Part shown: in pieces, positions 8,892 through 17,287 of the stretch | How positions within the stretch are numbered: the first letter of the stretch is position 1 | Layout of the letters: every line of letters begins with the position of its first letter | NCBI RefSeq assembly: GCF_016865485.1 | Contig: NZ_AP024452.1 | Location: 3,618,501 to 3,682,500 of the forward strand | Reading direction: 5' to 3' | Length of the DNA: 64,000 nt | Source of the DNA: Luteitalea sp. TBR-22 | Lineage (GTDB): Bacteria; Acidobacteriota; Vicinamibacteria; Vicinamibacterales; Vicinamibacteraceae | The notes under the pieces: generated by a model | Database searches by the model: none | Told to the model about the DNA's origin: nothing | The model's input: only the letters and a program-made list of their open reading frames with translations | Translations under genes and position numbers: made by a program

Positions 8892-10445
8892 ATGCCTCGA
8901 TCGCTCGCCCTCGCTGCTGCTGTCCTTCTCGCCGTCGTCACGACGGTCGCTCCCACGCCGGTTCAGGCCCAGTCCGCCCCGGACCTCTTCGTCGCTGCAC
9001 AGGGGGGCTCCAACGCCTCGCGTCGCGACGTCCCGAGCCGCCGGGTACGGAAGGCCCGCCTGAACCTGAACGCCCTCAACGCCCCCACGATGCGCCTGCG
9101 GTTGTTCGACGACGTCCAGCCGGTGCTCACCCGGACGCGCATCAAGCAGCCGGCCGCCGACCAGCTCGTCTGGATCGGCCGAGGCGACAACGGCGAGCAG
9201 GCGGTCCTCGCCATGGCGCGCGGCGTCATGACGGGCACCGTCTTTGCCGACGGCCGGGTCTTCGAAATCGGCCTCGAGCCCGACGGTCAGTACAGCATCG
9301 CCGAAATCGACTCGGCCGCCTTCCCGACCGACGACCCCGAGTTCGAGGGCATCAACTTCGAGATTCTCGAGGATCCGGGCAACTTCGTGGGTGACCAGGT
9401 GGTGGCTGGCGCCGACGGGCCGGCGACGGTCGATGCCCTGACGGGCACCCCCGTGCAGGTCGACGTGATGGTCGTCTGGACGCCGAGCGCCGAACTGGCC
9501 GCCGGTGGCGCGGCGGCCATGAACAGCCTGGCCCTGGCCTCCATCGACAACGCCAACCTGGTGTACGCCAACAGCGGCGTCAACGCGGTGCTCAACCTGG
9601 TCTACGCCGGGCAGGTCAATTACACCGAGAACCCCGCCAGCATCACCACCGACCTGAGCAACCTGCGCGGCACGACCGACGCCTACCTCAACGACGTGCA
9701 CGCGAAGCGCGACGAGGTCGGCGCCGACATCGTCACCCTGTTCGGCGAGGGCTACCGGAACAACGGCTACTGCGGCTACGGCGGCATCATGACGACCGTG
9801 TCCACCTCGTACGCACCCTACGCCTTCAATGTGGTGGATCGCTCGTGCGCGGTGAGCAACCTCTCGTTCGCACACGAAGTGGGCCACAACCAGGGACTGC
9901 ACCATGACCCGGCCAACGCCTCGAGCGCGGCCTCCACGCCGTACGCGTACGGCTACCAGGATCCGGCCGGCGCCTTCCGCACGCTGCTGTCCTACGGCAG
10001 CGCGACGCGGGTGCCCTACCTGTCGAGCCCGACGCTGTACTACAACGGCCGCGTGATGGGCACGAGCACGCAGGACAACGCCCGCGCCCTGGCGGCCAAC
10101 ATCGCGACGGTCGCCGCCTTCAAGAGCGTCGGCGGCACGACGACGCCGACCACGCCGACCACGCCCACCTGCTCGTACTCGGTCTCGACGACGTCACTGT
10201 CGTTCGCCTCGACAGGCGGCTCCAAGTCGGTGACGGTAACGGCCACGGCGGGATGCAGCTGGTCGACCGCCAACGACGCGGCCGTGACCTGGGTCGGCAT
10301 GAGCACCGGCGCCGGCACCGGCAGCGGCACGGTGACGGTGACCACGCAGGCCAACAGCAGCAGCGCGCGCAGCACCACCATCACGATCGCGGGCACGCAG
10401 ATCGCCGTCAGCCAGGCGGCGCCGAAGGTGAATCGCCGGAAGTAG
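8892..10445 (+). CDS. Secreted reprolysin-like metalloprotease with C-terminal BACON domain
   Basis: A 517-residue protein from the ATG at 8892, which begins a standard signal peptide (MPRSLALAAAVLLAVVTTVA ... PVQAQ). The zinc site HEVGHNQGLHHD (His328, Glu329, His332, His338) has the extended HExxHxxGxxHD metzincin form; a methionine-turn motif is not obvious. A Thr-Pro linker (TTPTTPTTP, about residue 417) leads to a C-terminal BACON-type Ig-like domain (CSYSVSTTSLSFASTGGSKS to the end), often a carbohydrate- or surface-binding module. The N-terminal about 200 residues look like a propeptide. It should be an extracellular or surface endopeptidase. It is monocistronic. Confidence 0.88.
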   Translation: MPRSLALAAAVLLAVVTTVAPTPVQAQSAPDLFVAAQGGSNASRRDVPSRRVRKARLNLNALNAPTMRLRLFDDVQPVLTRTRIKQPAADQLVWIGRGDNGEQAVLAMARGVMTGTVFADGRVFEIGLEPDGQYSIAEIDSAAFPTDDPEFEGINFEILEDPGNFVGDQVVAGADGPATVDALTGTPVQVDVMVVWTPSAELAAGGAAAMNSLALASIDNANLVYANSGVNAVLNLVYAGQVNYTENPASITTDLSNLRGTTDAYLNDVHAKRDEVGADIVTLFGEGYRNNGYCGYGGIMTTVSTSYAPYAFNVVDRSCAVSNLSFAHEVGHNQGLHHDPANASSAASTPYAYGYQDPAGAFRTLLSYGSATRVPYLSSPTLYYNGRVMGTSTQDNARALAANIATVAAFKSVGGTTTPTTPTTPTCSYSVSTTSLSFASTGGSKSVTVTATAGCSWSTANDAAVTWVGMSTGAGTGSGTVTVTTQANSSSARSTTITIAGTQIAVSQAAPKVNRRK

Positions 10446-10538
10446 CCGCCTCAGGTCGCCGGCGCTGCGGAATGGCATGGAGAAGGCCGGGCCCCTCGGG
10501 TCCGGCCTTCGGTGCATCAGGCGGGGTCGCGCGACGAC

Positions 10539-11060
10539 TCAGCGCGCGTAGTAGTCCTTGTACATGCCGCGACGGAACAGCCAGCCGCCGAGCGGCCCGA
10601 GCCACCCGAGCACGTAGTACATGTGCTTGAGGTCGATCATCTCGATCAGGTTGCCGTCGAAGTCGCGCACGAAGAAGAACCAGTGCCCGCGCGGCGACTG
10701 CTCCGGCGTGGTGACGATCTCCACGCCCTTGGCCCGCAGGTAGTCGTGCCACTTGTGCACGTTGCGGACGTTGAAGCTGAAGTGCGTCTGCCCCACCTTG
10801 TTCCACGGGATGCGTTCCGGCGGCAGCTTCGGCTCGAAGCCGAAGATCTCGAGCGTCGCGCCACCGGGCACGCGGATCCAGCCGATCTTGCACGCCGGGG
10901 CGGGATGATCGCGCCCGACGCCGAAGAAGGCGCGTACCCGCTCGGGTGGAGCCTCCGACACGCCGACGAGCGGGCAGCCGAACACGTCCCAGTAGTACTG
11001 CACGAAGCGGTTGAAGTCGGAGACGGTGATCCCGACGTGGCTGAACGACTGGACCTTCAT
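10539..11060 (-). CDS. VOC (glyoxalase/bleomycin-resistance fold) protein
   Basis: A 173-residue protein with two beta-alpha-beta3 modules and the metal-binding pattern of VOC enzymes: His in FSHVGITVSDFNRF, Glu in ATLEIFGFE, His in THFSFNV and Glu in NLIEMIDLKHMYYV. The family covers lyases, dioxygenases and isomerases acting on small metabolites. The start overlaps the GMC oxidoreductase stop by ATGA, so it is the last gene of a three-gene operon (Gfo/Idh, GMC, VOC) and probably acts on the product of the two oxidoreductases. The C-terminal Trp/Gly/Arg-rich tail is unusual. The substrate is unknown. Confidence 0.88.
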   Translation of the reverse strand: MKVQSFSHVGITVSDFNRFVQYYWDVFGCPLVGVSEAPPERVRAFFGVGRDHPAPACKIGWIRVPGGATLEIFGFEPKLPPERIPWNKVGQTHFSFNVRNVHKWHDYLRAKGVEIVTTPEQSPRGHWFFFVRDFDGNLIEMIDLKHMYYVLGWLGPLGGWLFRRGMYKDYYAR

Positions 11061-12646
11061 GCGCTGTGCGCCGCGGCCGTGCCGGTGGCGGCGTCCTCCG
11101 GAAGGCGCAGCACCGTGCGCCGCAGGTGATCGGCCACGCGCAGGGCCTGCGCGATGATCGTGAGGCCGGGATTGACGGCCGCCGACGAGGGAAAGAACGA
11201 CCCGTCGACGACGTAGAGGTTCGGCAGGTCGTGGGCGCGGCACCAGGTGTCGAGCACCGAGCGGGCCGGGTCGCGGCCGAAGACGAGCGTCCCGCACTGG
11301 TGCGTCGTGTTCTTGGCCCGGTGCGATGCGGTCATCACCTTCCAGAAGCCGAGGCGCTTGAGCATGCGCGTCGCCTCCCGGACCAGTTGCTCGTGCGCGC
11401 CGACGTTGTTGGGCGCGTACGTGAGCCGGATCCGGCCGTCCTCGGTGAGCGTGACGCGATTGTCCTCGCTCGGCAGGTCCTCCGACATCGCCAGCCAGTC
11501 GACGCCGCGGGCCACCCATGCGTCGTAGGCCCACACCGGAATCCAGGTGACCGTGCCACGGAACCAGGTGTCGCCGACGACCTTGGCCATGATGCCGTGC
11601 GTGCGGCCCTGCGACTGGATCTGCCCGAGTGGATAGGACACGCCGGGCCCGCGCAGGTAGAAGTCGTTGATCGCCACCGTCTTCTGGAACACCGTGTCGT
11701 TCGGCCGGAACGGGTGGAACCCCTGCATCATCGTCGCCAGGTGCGCCATGTAGCGGCGGCCGACCAGGCCCGACGAATTGGCGAGTCCGCGCGGATGCCG
11801 GGCAGTCGCCGAGCGCAGGAGCAACGCCGCGGAGTTGACCGCGCCACAGGCCAGCACCAGCAGCGGCGCCTCGACGCGCAGTGTCCGGCCGTCGCGTTCG
11901 ACCTCGACGCCCGTGACCCGCGAGCCGTCGGCGGTGGTCAGCACCCGCGTCACCCGCGCCCCGGTCCACAACGTCACGCCCGCCTGCACCGCCGGTCGGA
12001 CGCAGCAGACATCCGCGTCGCCCTTGCGGTGGATCCGGCACGGGAACGAGTTGCACGTGTTGCAGAGGCGGCAGCCGCCCGGCAGGCCAGGATCGACCAG
12101 CGCCAGCGGCAGTGGCGACGGGTGCAGGCCCTGCGCACGCAAGCCCTCGATCACGCGCACCATCGCCGGCGCATGTGGCACGGGCGCGTGCGGGAACGGG
12201 CCGCGGGGTGGCTCGGTGGGATCGGCCGTGGCGTCGCCGTGCACGTGGTACAGGCGCTCGGCGCGCTCGTACCACGGCGCCAGCTCCTCGTAGGTGATGG
12301 GCCAGGCCGGCGACACGCCGTCGCGGTGCACGATCTCGCCGAAGTCCTCGCGGCGCAGCCGATACAGCACGCTGCCCCAGTACTTCGTGTTGCCGCCGAC
12401 GTTGTAGTGCGTGTAGGGCTGGAACTCCTCACCGGCGCCGTCCACCCACCGTTCCGTCGCGCGGTAACGGAGCGCCTGCCACACCGCGGCCGGGTCCCAG
12501 TTCTCCGCCTCGGACGGAACCTCGTGACCGCGCTCCAGGACGAGAATGCGCAGCCCGCGGCCGGCCAGCGCGTGGGCGAGGGTGCCGCCGCCGGCCCCCG
12601 ACCCGACGACCACCAGGTCGTAGCCCGCCACCTCCGTGGTGCTCAC
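11057..12646 (-). CDS. GMC-family FAD oxidoreductase with a four-cysteine cluster
   Basis: A 529-residue protein with a GTG start overlapping the upstream stop (GTGA). The FAD-binding GSGAGGGTLAHALAGRG is at residues 15-31, NVGGNTKYWGSVLYRLR near 82-98, and the C-terminal active-site region has THQCGTLVFG and SSAAVNPGLTIIAQALRVAD with the expected His and Asn. Between them are Cys192, 195, 198 and 203 (GCRLCNTCNSFPCRIHRKGD), resembling in position and spacing the insert that binds a 3Fe-4S cluster in FAD glucose dehydrogenases of this superfamily. No signal peptide is seen. It probably oxidises a sugar or polyol hydroxyl group. Confidence 0.9.
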   Translation of the reverse strand: MSTTEVAGYDLVVVGSGAGGGTLAHALAGRGLRILVLERGHEVPSEAENWDPAAVWQALRYRATERWVDGAGEEFQPYTHYNVGGNTKYWGSVLYRLRREDFGEIVHRDGVSPAWPITYEELAPWYERAERLYHVHGDATADPTEPPRGPFPHAPVPHAPAMVRVIEGLRAQGLHPSPLPLALVDPGLPGGCRLCNTCNSFPCRIHRKGDADVCCVRPAVQAGVTLWTGARVTRVLTTADGSRVTGVEVERDGRTLRVEAPLLVLACGAVNSAALLLRSATARHPRGLANSSGLVGRRYMAHLATMMQGFHPFRPNDTVFQKTVAINDFYLRGPGVSYPLGQIQSQGRTHGIMAKVVGDTWFRGTVTWIPVWAYDAWVARGVDWLAMSEDLPSEDNRVTLTEDGRIRLTYAPNNVGAHEQLVREATRMLKRLGFWKVMTASHRAKNTTHQCGTLVFGRDPARSVLDTWCRAHDLPNLYVVDGSFFPSSAAVNPGLTIIAQALRVADHLRRTVLRLPEDAATGTAAAHSA

Positions 12647-13632
12647 GCGACCTCCGCGGCGGTCGCCATGATCTGGTCCATCAGCTGTTGATCCTCGATT
12701 GCCCGCTCGAGACGCATCTCCGGCGGCTGTCCGGTACGGATGCCGTTGACGAAGTCGCGATACATCGCCTGATAGCCGCGGATGTCACGGAACCCTGGCA
12801 GGATGAGCCGCGGCAACTGCCCGCGCCGACGCGCCACGACGAAGCCGCCATTGCTCTCGAACGTGATCACGCCCTCGCGGCCGAACAGCTTCGACAGCCG
12901 CAGGCCGCGCAACAGCGAGGGCACCTCCCGCGAGTAGTACAGCGAACCGACGGCCCCGGAGTCGTAGGTGAACGAGACGAGCAGGCTCTTGGCTCGACGA
13001 TCGGGCCCCTCTGGCGATACCGCGGGCCGGTACCCGTGCGCCCTGACGATGGTGGGGCCGAGGCTGCCCGCCACGTGCAGCCAGTGGATGCCTTCCTCGA
13101 AGAAGGCGTCGCCGCCGGCCATCGACTCGTCGTTGCGCCAGTCGTCGGCCGCCTTGAGGCGGTGCGCGATGGTCGTGAAGTGCGCGAACACCAGGTCCCC
13201 CACCAGGCCCTCGGCGAGGAGGCGGCGGAGGGTCACGGCCAGCGGCTTGTAGTGATCGTTCTCGCCGACGATGACCACACGTCCGGCGCGATCGCGCGCC
13301 TCCAGCACGGTGAGGTAGTCGGCCATGGCGGGGAACGCCGGCTTCTCCACGAGCACGTGGCGCCCGGCGGCGAGCGCCCGGAGCGTCAGCTCGAGGTGGT
13401 AGCGCGGCGGCACGGCGATCACCACCGCGTCGACCCGCGGGTCGTCGATGGCTGCCTCGTACCCGTCCCAGGCGGCGAACCCGCCGAAATCCCGCCGGTA
13501 CGCGTCGGCCTTGGCCAGGTCGCGACTGGCGAACCCCACCGCCACCTCTGGACCGAGGCGGCGCAGGTGCCCGCAGTGGACCCGGGTGATGAATCCGCAC
13601 CCGAGGAAGGCGATGTGGACGGGACGAGGCAT
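12643..13632 (-). CDS. Gfo/Idh/MocA family NAD(P)-dependent oxidoreductase
   Basis: A 329-residue protein. Rossmann motif FLGCGFITRVHCGHL at the N-terminus, then the family signature VLVEKPAFPAMADY (about residue 98) and the C-terminal alpha/beta substrate domain with EEGIHWLHVAGSLGP. The EKP lysine and the later His are the usual catalytic pair. These enzymes oxidise or reduce ring hydroxyls of sugars and inositols, including steps through 3-keto sugars. First gene of the operon continuing into GMC and VOC genes with 4-bp overlaps. TACACT at 13667-13672 on the minus strand may be the -10, leaving a leader of about 30 nt. Confidence 0.92.
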   Translation of the reverse strand: MPRPVHIAFLGCGFITRVHCGHLRRLGPEVAVGFASRDLAKADAYRRDFGGFAAWDGYEAAIDDPRVDAVVIAVPPRYHLELTLRALAAGRHVLVEKPAFPAMADYLTVLEARDRAGRVVIVGENDHYKPLAVTLRRLLAEGLVGDLVFAHFTTIAHRLKAADDWRNDESMAGGDAFFEEGIHWLHVAGSLGPTIVRAHGYRPAVSPEGPDRRAKSLLVSFTYDSGAVGSLYYSREVPSLLRGLRLSKLFGREGVITFESNGGFVVARRRGQLPRLILPGFRDIRGYQAMYRDFVNGIRTGQPPEMRLERAIEDQQLMDQIMATAAEVA

Positions 13633-13666
13633 CAGGCGGGATGCCCCACCCGAGGGCATCCGAACG

Positions 13667-13676
13667 AGTGTACGCT
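13667..13676. promoter_or_regulatory. Overlapping divergent -10 boxes between Gfo/Idh and GH99 genes
   Basis: Minus-strand TACACT (13667-13672) and plus-strand TACGCT (13671-13676) share two bases. The plus box ends 5 nt before GTG 13682. A GGATGCC/GGCATCC inverted repeat lies close by (about 13639-13662). Confidence 0.4.
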
Positions 13677-13681
13677 GGAAC

Positions 13682-15121
13682 GTGGACGCCATGCCCCGTT
13701 CCCGACGCGCCTTCCTTGCCGGCCTGGCCGCCGCTGCGGCGGGGGCCGCGCTCCCCACGGTTCCGGGCCTCGGCCTCGCTGCGCCACGCCGGGGCCTGCT
13801 GCCCCGCACGCCCGCCGAGCGGGCCTGGCTGGGGCTGCCCGATCCGGCACGCCACTGGCGAGGCGCCTCGTCGATTGCCTCGCCGGGCACGGTCGGGCCA
13901 TCGCTCGGGGCCGGGGCGACGCAGGCCGCCCCCGGCACGTCGGCCGCGACGCTCGCGGCCCGCTTTCCCGACCTCCGTCGCCGATTCGTGTTCGAGTACT
14001 ACCCCTGGTACGACACCGAGCCCTGGTTCCACTGGAACGATGCCGACCACACGCCGCCGACCGACATCACCGCCTCGTCGATGCCGCGGCTGGGGCCGTA
14101 CGACACGTACGACCTGCGGGTGCTCGAGCAGCACGCCCGCTGGATCGCCGAGGCCGGGGCAGGCGCGATCAACCTGAGTTGGTGGGGCCGCGGCGACTAC
14201 ACCGACCTGGCCGTGCCGCGCGTGCTGGACGTGATGCGCGACCACGACATCAAGGTGGCCTTCCACATGGAGCCGTACCGCGACGACCGCTCGCGCAGCT
14301 ACGCCGACGACGTGCTGTACCTGCTGCGCGAGTACGGTGACAAGCGGGGCTGGGACGCGTTCCTGCTGCTCGACGAGGGCGGAGGCCGCGTCGCGCCCGT
14401 GTTCAAGTCCTTCCGCACCATCCTTCCCAGCCAGGTCCAGGACTGCGTCGGGCGGATTTTCCAGGTGCCCGACTACACGTCCGACGACGACTGGCGTCGG
14501 CAGACCGATGCGGTGCGCGAGGCGACGCGACGCGACTTCTCGCGGGTGTGGTTGCTGGCCGACTCGCTCGACGTGGGGCGCACCGGCGCCGCCGGCTTCG
14601 ACGGCCTCGCCGTCTACGACAACTTCGTCACGCCGCCGCAGTGGACGCGCATCGCGCAGGATGCCACCGACGTCGGCCTCGTCTTCTCCTTCAACGTGAA
14701 CCCCGGGTTCGACAGGTACCCGGATCGCCAGCCCCCGCCGCCCCCGGAGGTCGACCCCTGCTACGGCGGCCCGCTCGGGTTCGAGCCCGGTGGCGCGCAC
14801 CCCGACTGGACGGATTCGGCGGCTCGCCGGGCGGCACAGGCGAGCGCGCTCGCGCGCATCGGCGAGTCGTTCGAGGCCACCACGGGCTTGCAGGCCAGGC
14901 CGACGACCAGCAACGGCTCGCGGCGCTTCTTCCTCGCGTACGTCAACTCGTTCAACGAGTGGCACGAAGGCTCGCAGTTCGAGCCGGCAAAGGACTTCGC
15001 CGACCTGACCGCGGAGGAGCGACGCATCGGCTACCACAACCCACCCGACGGGCAGGCGCGCCTGCGACACCTGCGGGCCCTGCTCGACGAGGCTCTGACG
15101 CTGCCCGAGCGCGTCCGGTGA
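13682..15121 (+). CDS. Exported GH99-like hydrolase (endo-alpha-mannosidase family)
   Basis: Starts at GTG 13682 (leaderless geometry) or ATG 13691, 479 or 476 residues. A twin-arginine-like signal (SRRAFLAGLAAAAAGAALP) begins the protein. The catalytic domain carries GH99 landmarks: EYYPWYDTEPWFHWND, INLSWWGRGDYTD, AFHMEPYRDD and, near residue 415, NSFNEWHEGSQFEP, which contains the paired glutamates of the family. GH99 enzymes cut alpha-1,2-mannosidic or similar internal linkages by an epoxide-type mechanism. It overlaps the next gene (GTGA) and is divergent from a sugar-oxidising operon, suggesting joint use of an alpha-linked glycan. The exact substrate is unknown. Confidence 0.85.
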   Translation: MDAMPRSRRAFLAGLAAAAAGAALPTVPGLGLAAPRRGLLPRTPAERAWLGLPDPARHWRGASSIASPGTVGPSLGAGATQAAPGTSAATLAARFPDLRRRFVFEYYPWYDTEPWFHWNDADHTPPTDITASSMPRLGPYDTYDLRVLEQHARWIAEAGAGAINLSWWGRGDYTDLAVPRVLDVMRDHDIKVAFHMEPYRDDRSRSYADDVLYLLREYGDKRGWDAFLLLDEGGGRVAPVFKSFRTILPSQVQDCVGRIFQVPDYTSDDDWRRQTDAVREATRRDFSRVWLLADSLDVGRTGAAGFDGLAVYDNFVTPPQWTRIAQDATDVGLVFSFNVNPGFDRYPDRQPPPPPEVDPCYGGPLGFEPGGAHPDWTDSAARRAAQASALARIGESFEATTGLQARPTTSNGSRRFFLAYVNSFNEWHEGSQFEPAKDFADLTAEERRIGYHNPPDGQARLRHLRALLDEALTLPERVR

Positions 15122-15630
15122 GCAGCGACATGCTCACCGATCCCCATCTGCAACGCGCGCTTGACCTGATCGACTCGGCCACCCGCGACTTCACGTCGTC
15201 GGACTGGGAAACCGGCGCCCCTGGACGATGGTCACGCGCCGCGATCCTGGAGCACCTGGGCAAGGCCTACGCGGCCACGGCGTACATCCTTGACAAGTGC
15301 GTGCACGACGGCGCGCCGAAGGGCACGGCGCCGGCATGGCGGCAGCGTCTCTTCACGTGGCTGATCGTCGACGTGGGCTGGTTCCCCACCGGGGCCAGGG
15401 CGCCGGCCATGACGTTGCCAGAGGGGATGGCGGGCGCCGAGGCCCTCGCGTATGCGCGCCGCAGCCTGCAGGCCCTCGACGAGGCAGCGGTGCGCTGCGC
15501 GGCGGCGTTCGCCCCTGCCGCACGCGTCGCCACTCACCCCATCCTCGGCGGCTTCACCGTCGACCAGTGGCGTCGGTTCCACTGGAGCCACACGCGTCAC
15601 CACGTGCGCCAGATCGCGCGCCGGCGCTGA
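15118..15630 (+). CDS. DUF1569 / DinB-superfamily protein
   Basis: A 170-residue protein starting at GTG 15118 in a GTGA overlap with the GH99 stop (ATG 15130 is an alternative). Four-helix-bundle character, with WSRAAILEHLGKAYAATAYI near the N-terminus and the metal-site-like FHWSHTRHHVRQI at the C-terminus, as in DUF1569 members of the DinB/YfiT group. Many relatives are thiol- or metal-dependent transferases, but no reaction is established here. Co-translation with a glycosidase is the only clue to role. Confidence 0.8.
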   Translation: MSSDMLTDPHLQRALDLIDSATRDFTSSDWETGAPGRWSRAAILEHLGKAYAATAYILDKCVHDGAPKGTAPAWRQRLFTWLIVDVGWFPTGARAPAMTLPEGMAGAEALAYARRSLQALDEAAVRCAAAFAPAARVATHPILGGFTVDQWRRFHWSHTRHHVRQIARRR

Positions 15631-15646
15631 CGCGGCGCGGGGGGAC

Positions 15647-15667
15647 GGGCACCGGGCACCGGGCAAA
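15647..15667 (+). repeat. Heptamer array, 3 units of GGGCACC type
   Basis: GGGCACC, GGGCACC, GGGCAAA in tandem, preceded by a G-run; another single GGGCACC lies at 15687-15693. With the preceding G-run the stretch fits a four-tract G-quadruplex motif. Confidence 0.7.
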
Positions 15668-15707
15668 CCGCGCACCGGCGGGCAGCGGGCACCGGTAGGC
15701 ATCGTGC

Positions 15708-15742
15708 GTTCGGCGTTCGGCGTTCGGCGTTCGACGTTCGGC
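15708..15742 (+). repeat. Heptamer array, 5 units of GTTCGGC
   Basis: Five contiguous 7-nt units (fourth is GTTCGAC). The array ends exactly where the TATGAT box of the next gene begins, so it occupies the -35 position of that promoter. Confidence 0.9.
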
Positions 15743-15748
15743 TATGAT
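15743..15748 (+). promoter_or_regulatory. -10 box TATGAT for the SDR gene
   Basis: TATGAT ends 7 nt before GTG 15756, consistent with a leaderless transcript. The -35 region is replaced by the GTTCGGC array. Confidence 0.5.
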
Positions 15749-15755
15749 GCGCGCC

Positions 15756-16538
15756 GTGACTACCCTCGACCTGTTCCGCCTCGACGGCCGTCGTGCGTTG
15801 GTGTCGGGCGCCAGTCGCGGCCTGGGCCGCGAGATGGCGCTCGCGCTCGCCGATGCCGGCGCCGACGTCGTCATCACCGGCCGCACGCAGGAGACCCTCG
15901 ATCGCACCGCTGCCGACATCCGGGCGCGCGGCAGGCAGGCCTGGACACACCTGGTGGACATGGCCGACCCGGCGGCGTGCGAGGCGGCCTGCCTCGTCAT
16001 CCGCGACACGCTGGGGCCGATCGACATCCTCATCAACAACGTCGGCAACCGGGTGACGGCGGGCGCCATCCAGGACGAGCCGCTGTCGACGTGGCGCACC
16101 TCGATCGACCTCAACCTGCACAGCGTGGTCGTGCCGACCCGAATCTTCGGCGGGGCGATGATCGCCGACGGGCGACCGGGGCGCATCATCAACATCGGGT
16201 CGATCAGTGGCCTCATCGCCAACCGCGGCATCGGCGGCCGTGACTACGAGACGTTGAAGGCGGCGGTGGTGCACTTCACCCGCTGCGCGGCCGTCGACTG
16301 GGCGCCGCACGGCATCACCGTGAACGCGATCTGCCCGGGGCTGTTCATGACCGACGTCAATCGCGAGTGGAACGAGAAGCGCCCCGACGTCATCGAGGCC
16401 TTCGTCAAGCACATCCCGATGGGACGCCCCGGCAATCCGCCCGAGATCGGTCCGCTCGCCGTCTTCCTCGCCAGCCCCGCCTCGTCGTACGTCACCGGCG
16501 CCGCCATCGTGATGGACGGCGGCTACACGGCGTGGTGA
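15756..16538 (+). CDS. Short-chain dehydrogenase/reductase (gluconate 5-dehydrogenase-like)
   Basis: A 260-residue protein. GTG 15756 is preferred because the in-frame ATGs at 15744 and 15747 fall within the probable -10 box. Classical SDR features: SGASRGLG cofactor loop (about residue 17), NNVGN, catalytic Ser in NIGSISG and YETLK (YxxxK), then the carboxy-terminal VTGAAIVMDGGYTAW. The opening LFRLDGRRALVSGASRG is typical of gluconate 5-dehydrogenase/3-oxoacyl reductase-type SDRs acting on polyols and keto acids. Its position after the GH99 unit suggests sugar metabolism, though it has its own promoter. Confidence 0.9.
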   Translation: MTTLDLFRLDGRRALVSGASRGLGREMALALADAGADVVITGRTQETLDRTAADIRARGRQAWTHLVDMADPAACEAACLVIRDTLGPIDILINNVGNRVTAGAIQDEPLSTWRTSIDLNLHSVVVPTRIFGGAMIADGRPGRIINIGSISGLIANRGIGGRDYETLKAAVVHFTRCAAVDWAPHGITVNAICPGLFMTDVNREWNEKRPDVIEAFVKHIPMGRPGNPPEIGPLAVFLASPASSYVTGAAIVMDGGYTAW

Positions 16539-16575
16539 GACTGGCAGACAAGGAACTGCCGATCGAGGGGTAGCG

Positions 16576-17265
16576 TCAACTCGCCCGCTGCGCCTGCTCC
16601 ATCGTCGCCAGGTACGCGTCGGCCTCGCCGATCGCCTTGGCCATGTCGGCCACCAGCGCATCGACGTCCCTGGACACCGCGACCAGTTCCTTCGAGAGCG
16701 CGCCGAGCGCACGCGCATTGAGGTTGTGCTTGAGGAACAGGACGCGATCGCGCAGCGGCTTGAGTACCGGGTCGATCTTCTTCTCGACGCGCTCGAGCGA
16801 GGCGATCAGGGCCTCGGTGCGTCGGCGGGTCTCGCGGAGCTCGCGCTCGCTCTCGGCGCGCAGGGCACGGTCCGAGTACTTCCCCAATTCGTCCTGCCAC
16901 TCCTTGAACAGGTCCTTCGACACGCCGCGCACGCCTTCGATGCGGTCGCGCACGTCTCTGGCCCGCCCCTCGCTGCGTTCGAGTTCCTTGTTCAGGCGAT
17001 CGTAGGTCGCTTCGAGATCGCCGCCCTCGACGTCGACGATCTCCTTGAGCCGCTCCATGGCCGTCTTGAAGTCCTGCTGGGCCCGGGCCTGCGACTCGCG
17101 CGCTTCCTTGACGCGTTTGACCAGGATGTCGCGCTTCTCGAAGCCGACCTTCTTCATCGCCTTGTAATACAGGCGATCGCATCCCGCCAGTGGCAGCACT
17201 GCCAGGCAGAGCGCGGCGGCCAGCAGCACGGGCCCGCCCATTCGCTTCGCTTCCCACACGGCCAT
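16576..17265 (-). CDS. DUF2959 lipoprotein, long coiled coil
   Basis: A 229-residue protein. Start at ATG 17265 because TACACT (17272-17277) ends 6 nt before it; ATG 17241 is an alternative with GGAAG upstream. Signal with lipobox LAGC (about residue 29), then DRLYYKAMKKVGFEKRDILV, the conserved opening of DUF2959, followed by about 180 residues of heptad-rich helix. It should be an outer-membrane or periplasmic lipoprotein with a coiled coil, of unknown function. Convergent with the SDR and 22 bp downstream of the DedA gene end. Confidence 0.85.
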   Translation of the reverse strand: MAVWEAKRMGGPVLLAAALCLAVLPLAGCDRLYYKAMKKVGFEKRDILVKRVKEARESQARAQQDFKTAMERLKEIVDVEGGDLEATYDRLNKELERSEGRARDVRDRIEGVRGVSKDLFKEWQDELGKYSDRALRAESERELRETRRRTEALIASLERVEKKIDPVLKPLRDRVLFLKHNLNARALGALSKELVAVSRDVDALVADMAKAIGEADAYLATMEQAQRAS

Positions 17266-17271
17266 GCGGCC

Positions 17272-17277
17272 AGTGTA
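17272..17277 (-). promoter_or_regulatory. -10 box TACACT, leaderless start for DUF2959 gene
   Basis: On the minus strand TACACT, 6 nt, then ATG at 17265. Confidence 0.4.
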
Positions 17278-17287
17278 CCGGAGCCCT

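Noticed and set aside
15640-15742. Phage or integron attachment site in the repeat-rich gap before the SDR
   Set aside because: The repeats are explained by two heptamer arrays; no integrase, tRNA end or flanking direct duplication is present.
15744-15755. ATG starts at 15744 and 15747 for the SDR
   Set aside because: Both lie in the TATGAT box itself; GTG 15756 fits the family N-terminus and the leaderless spacing.
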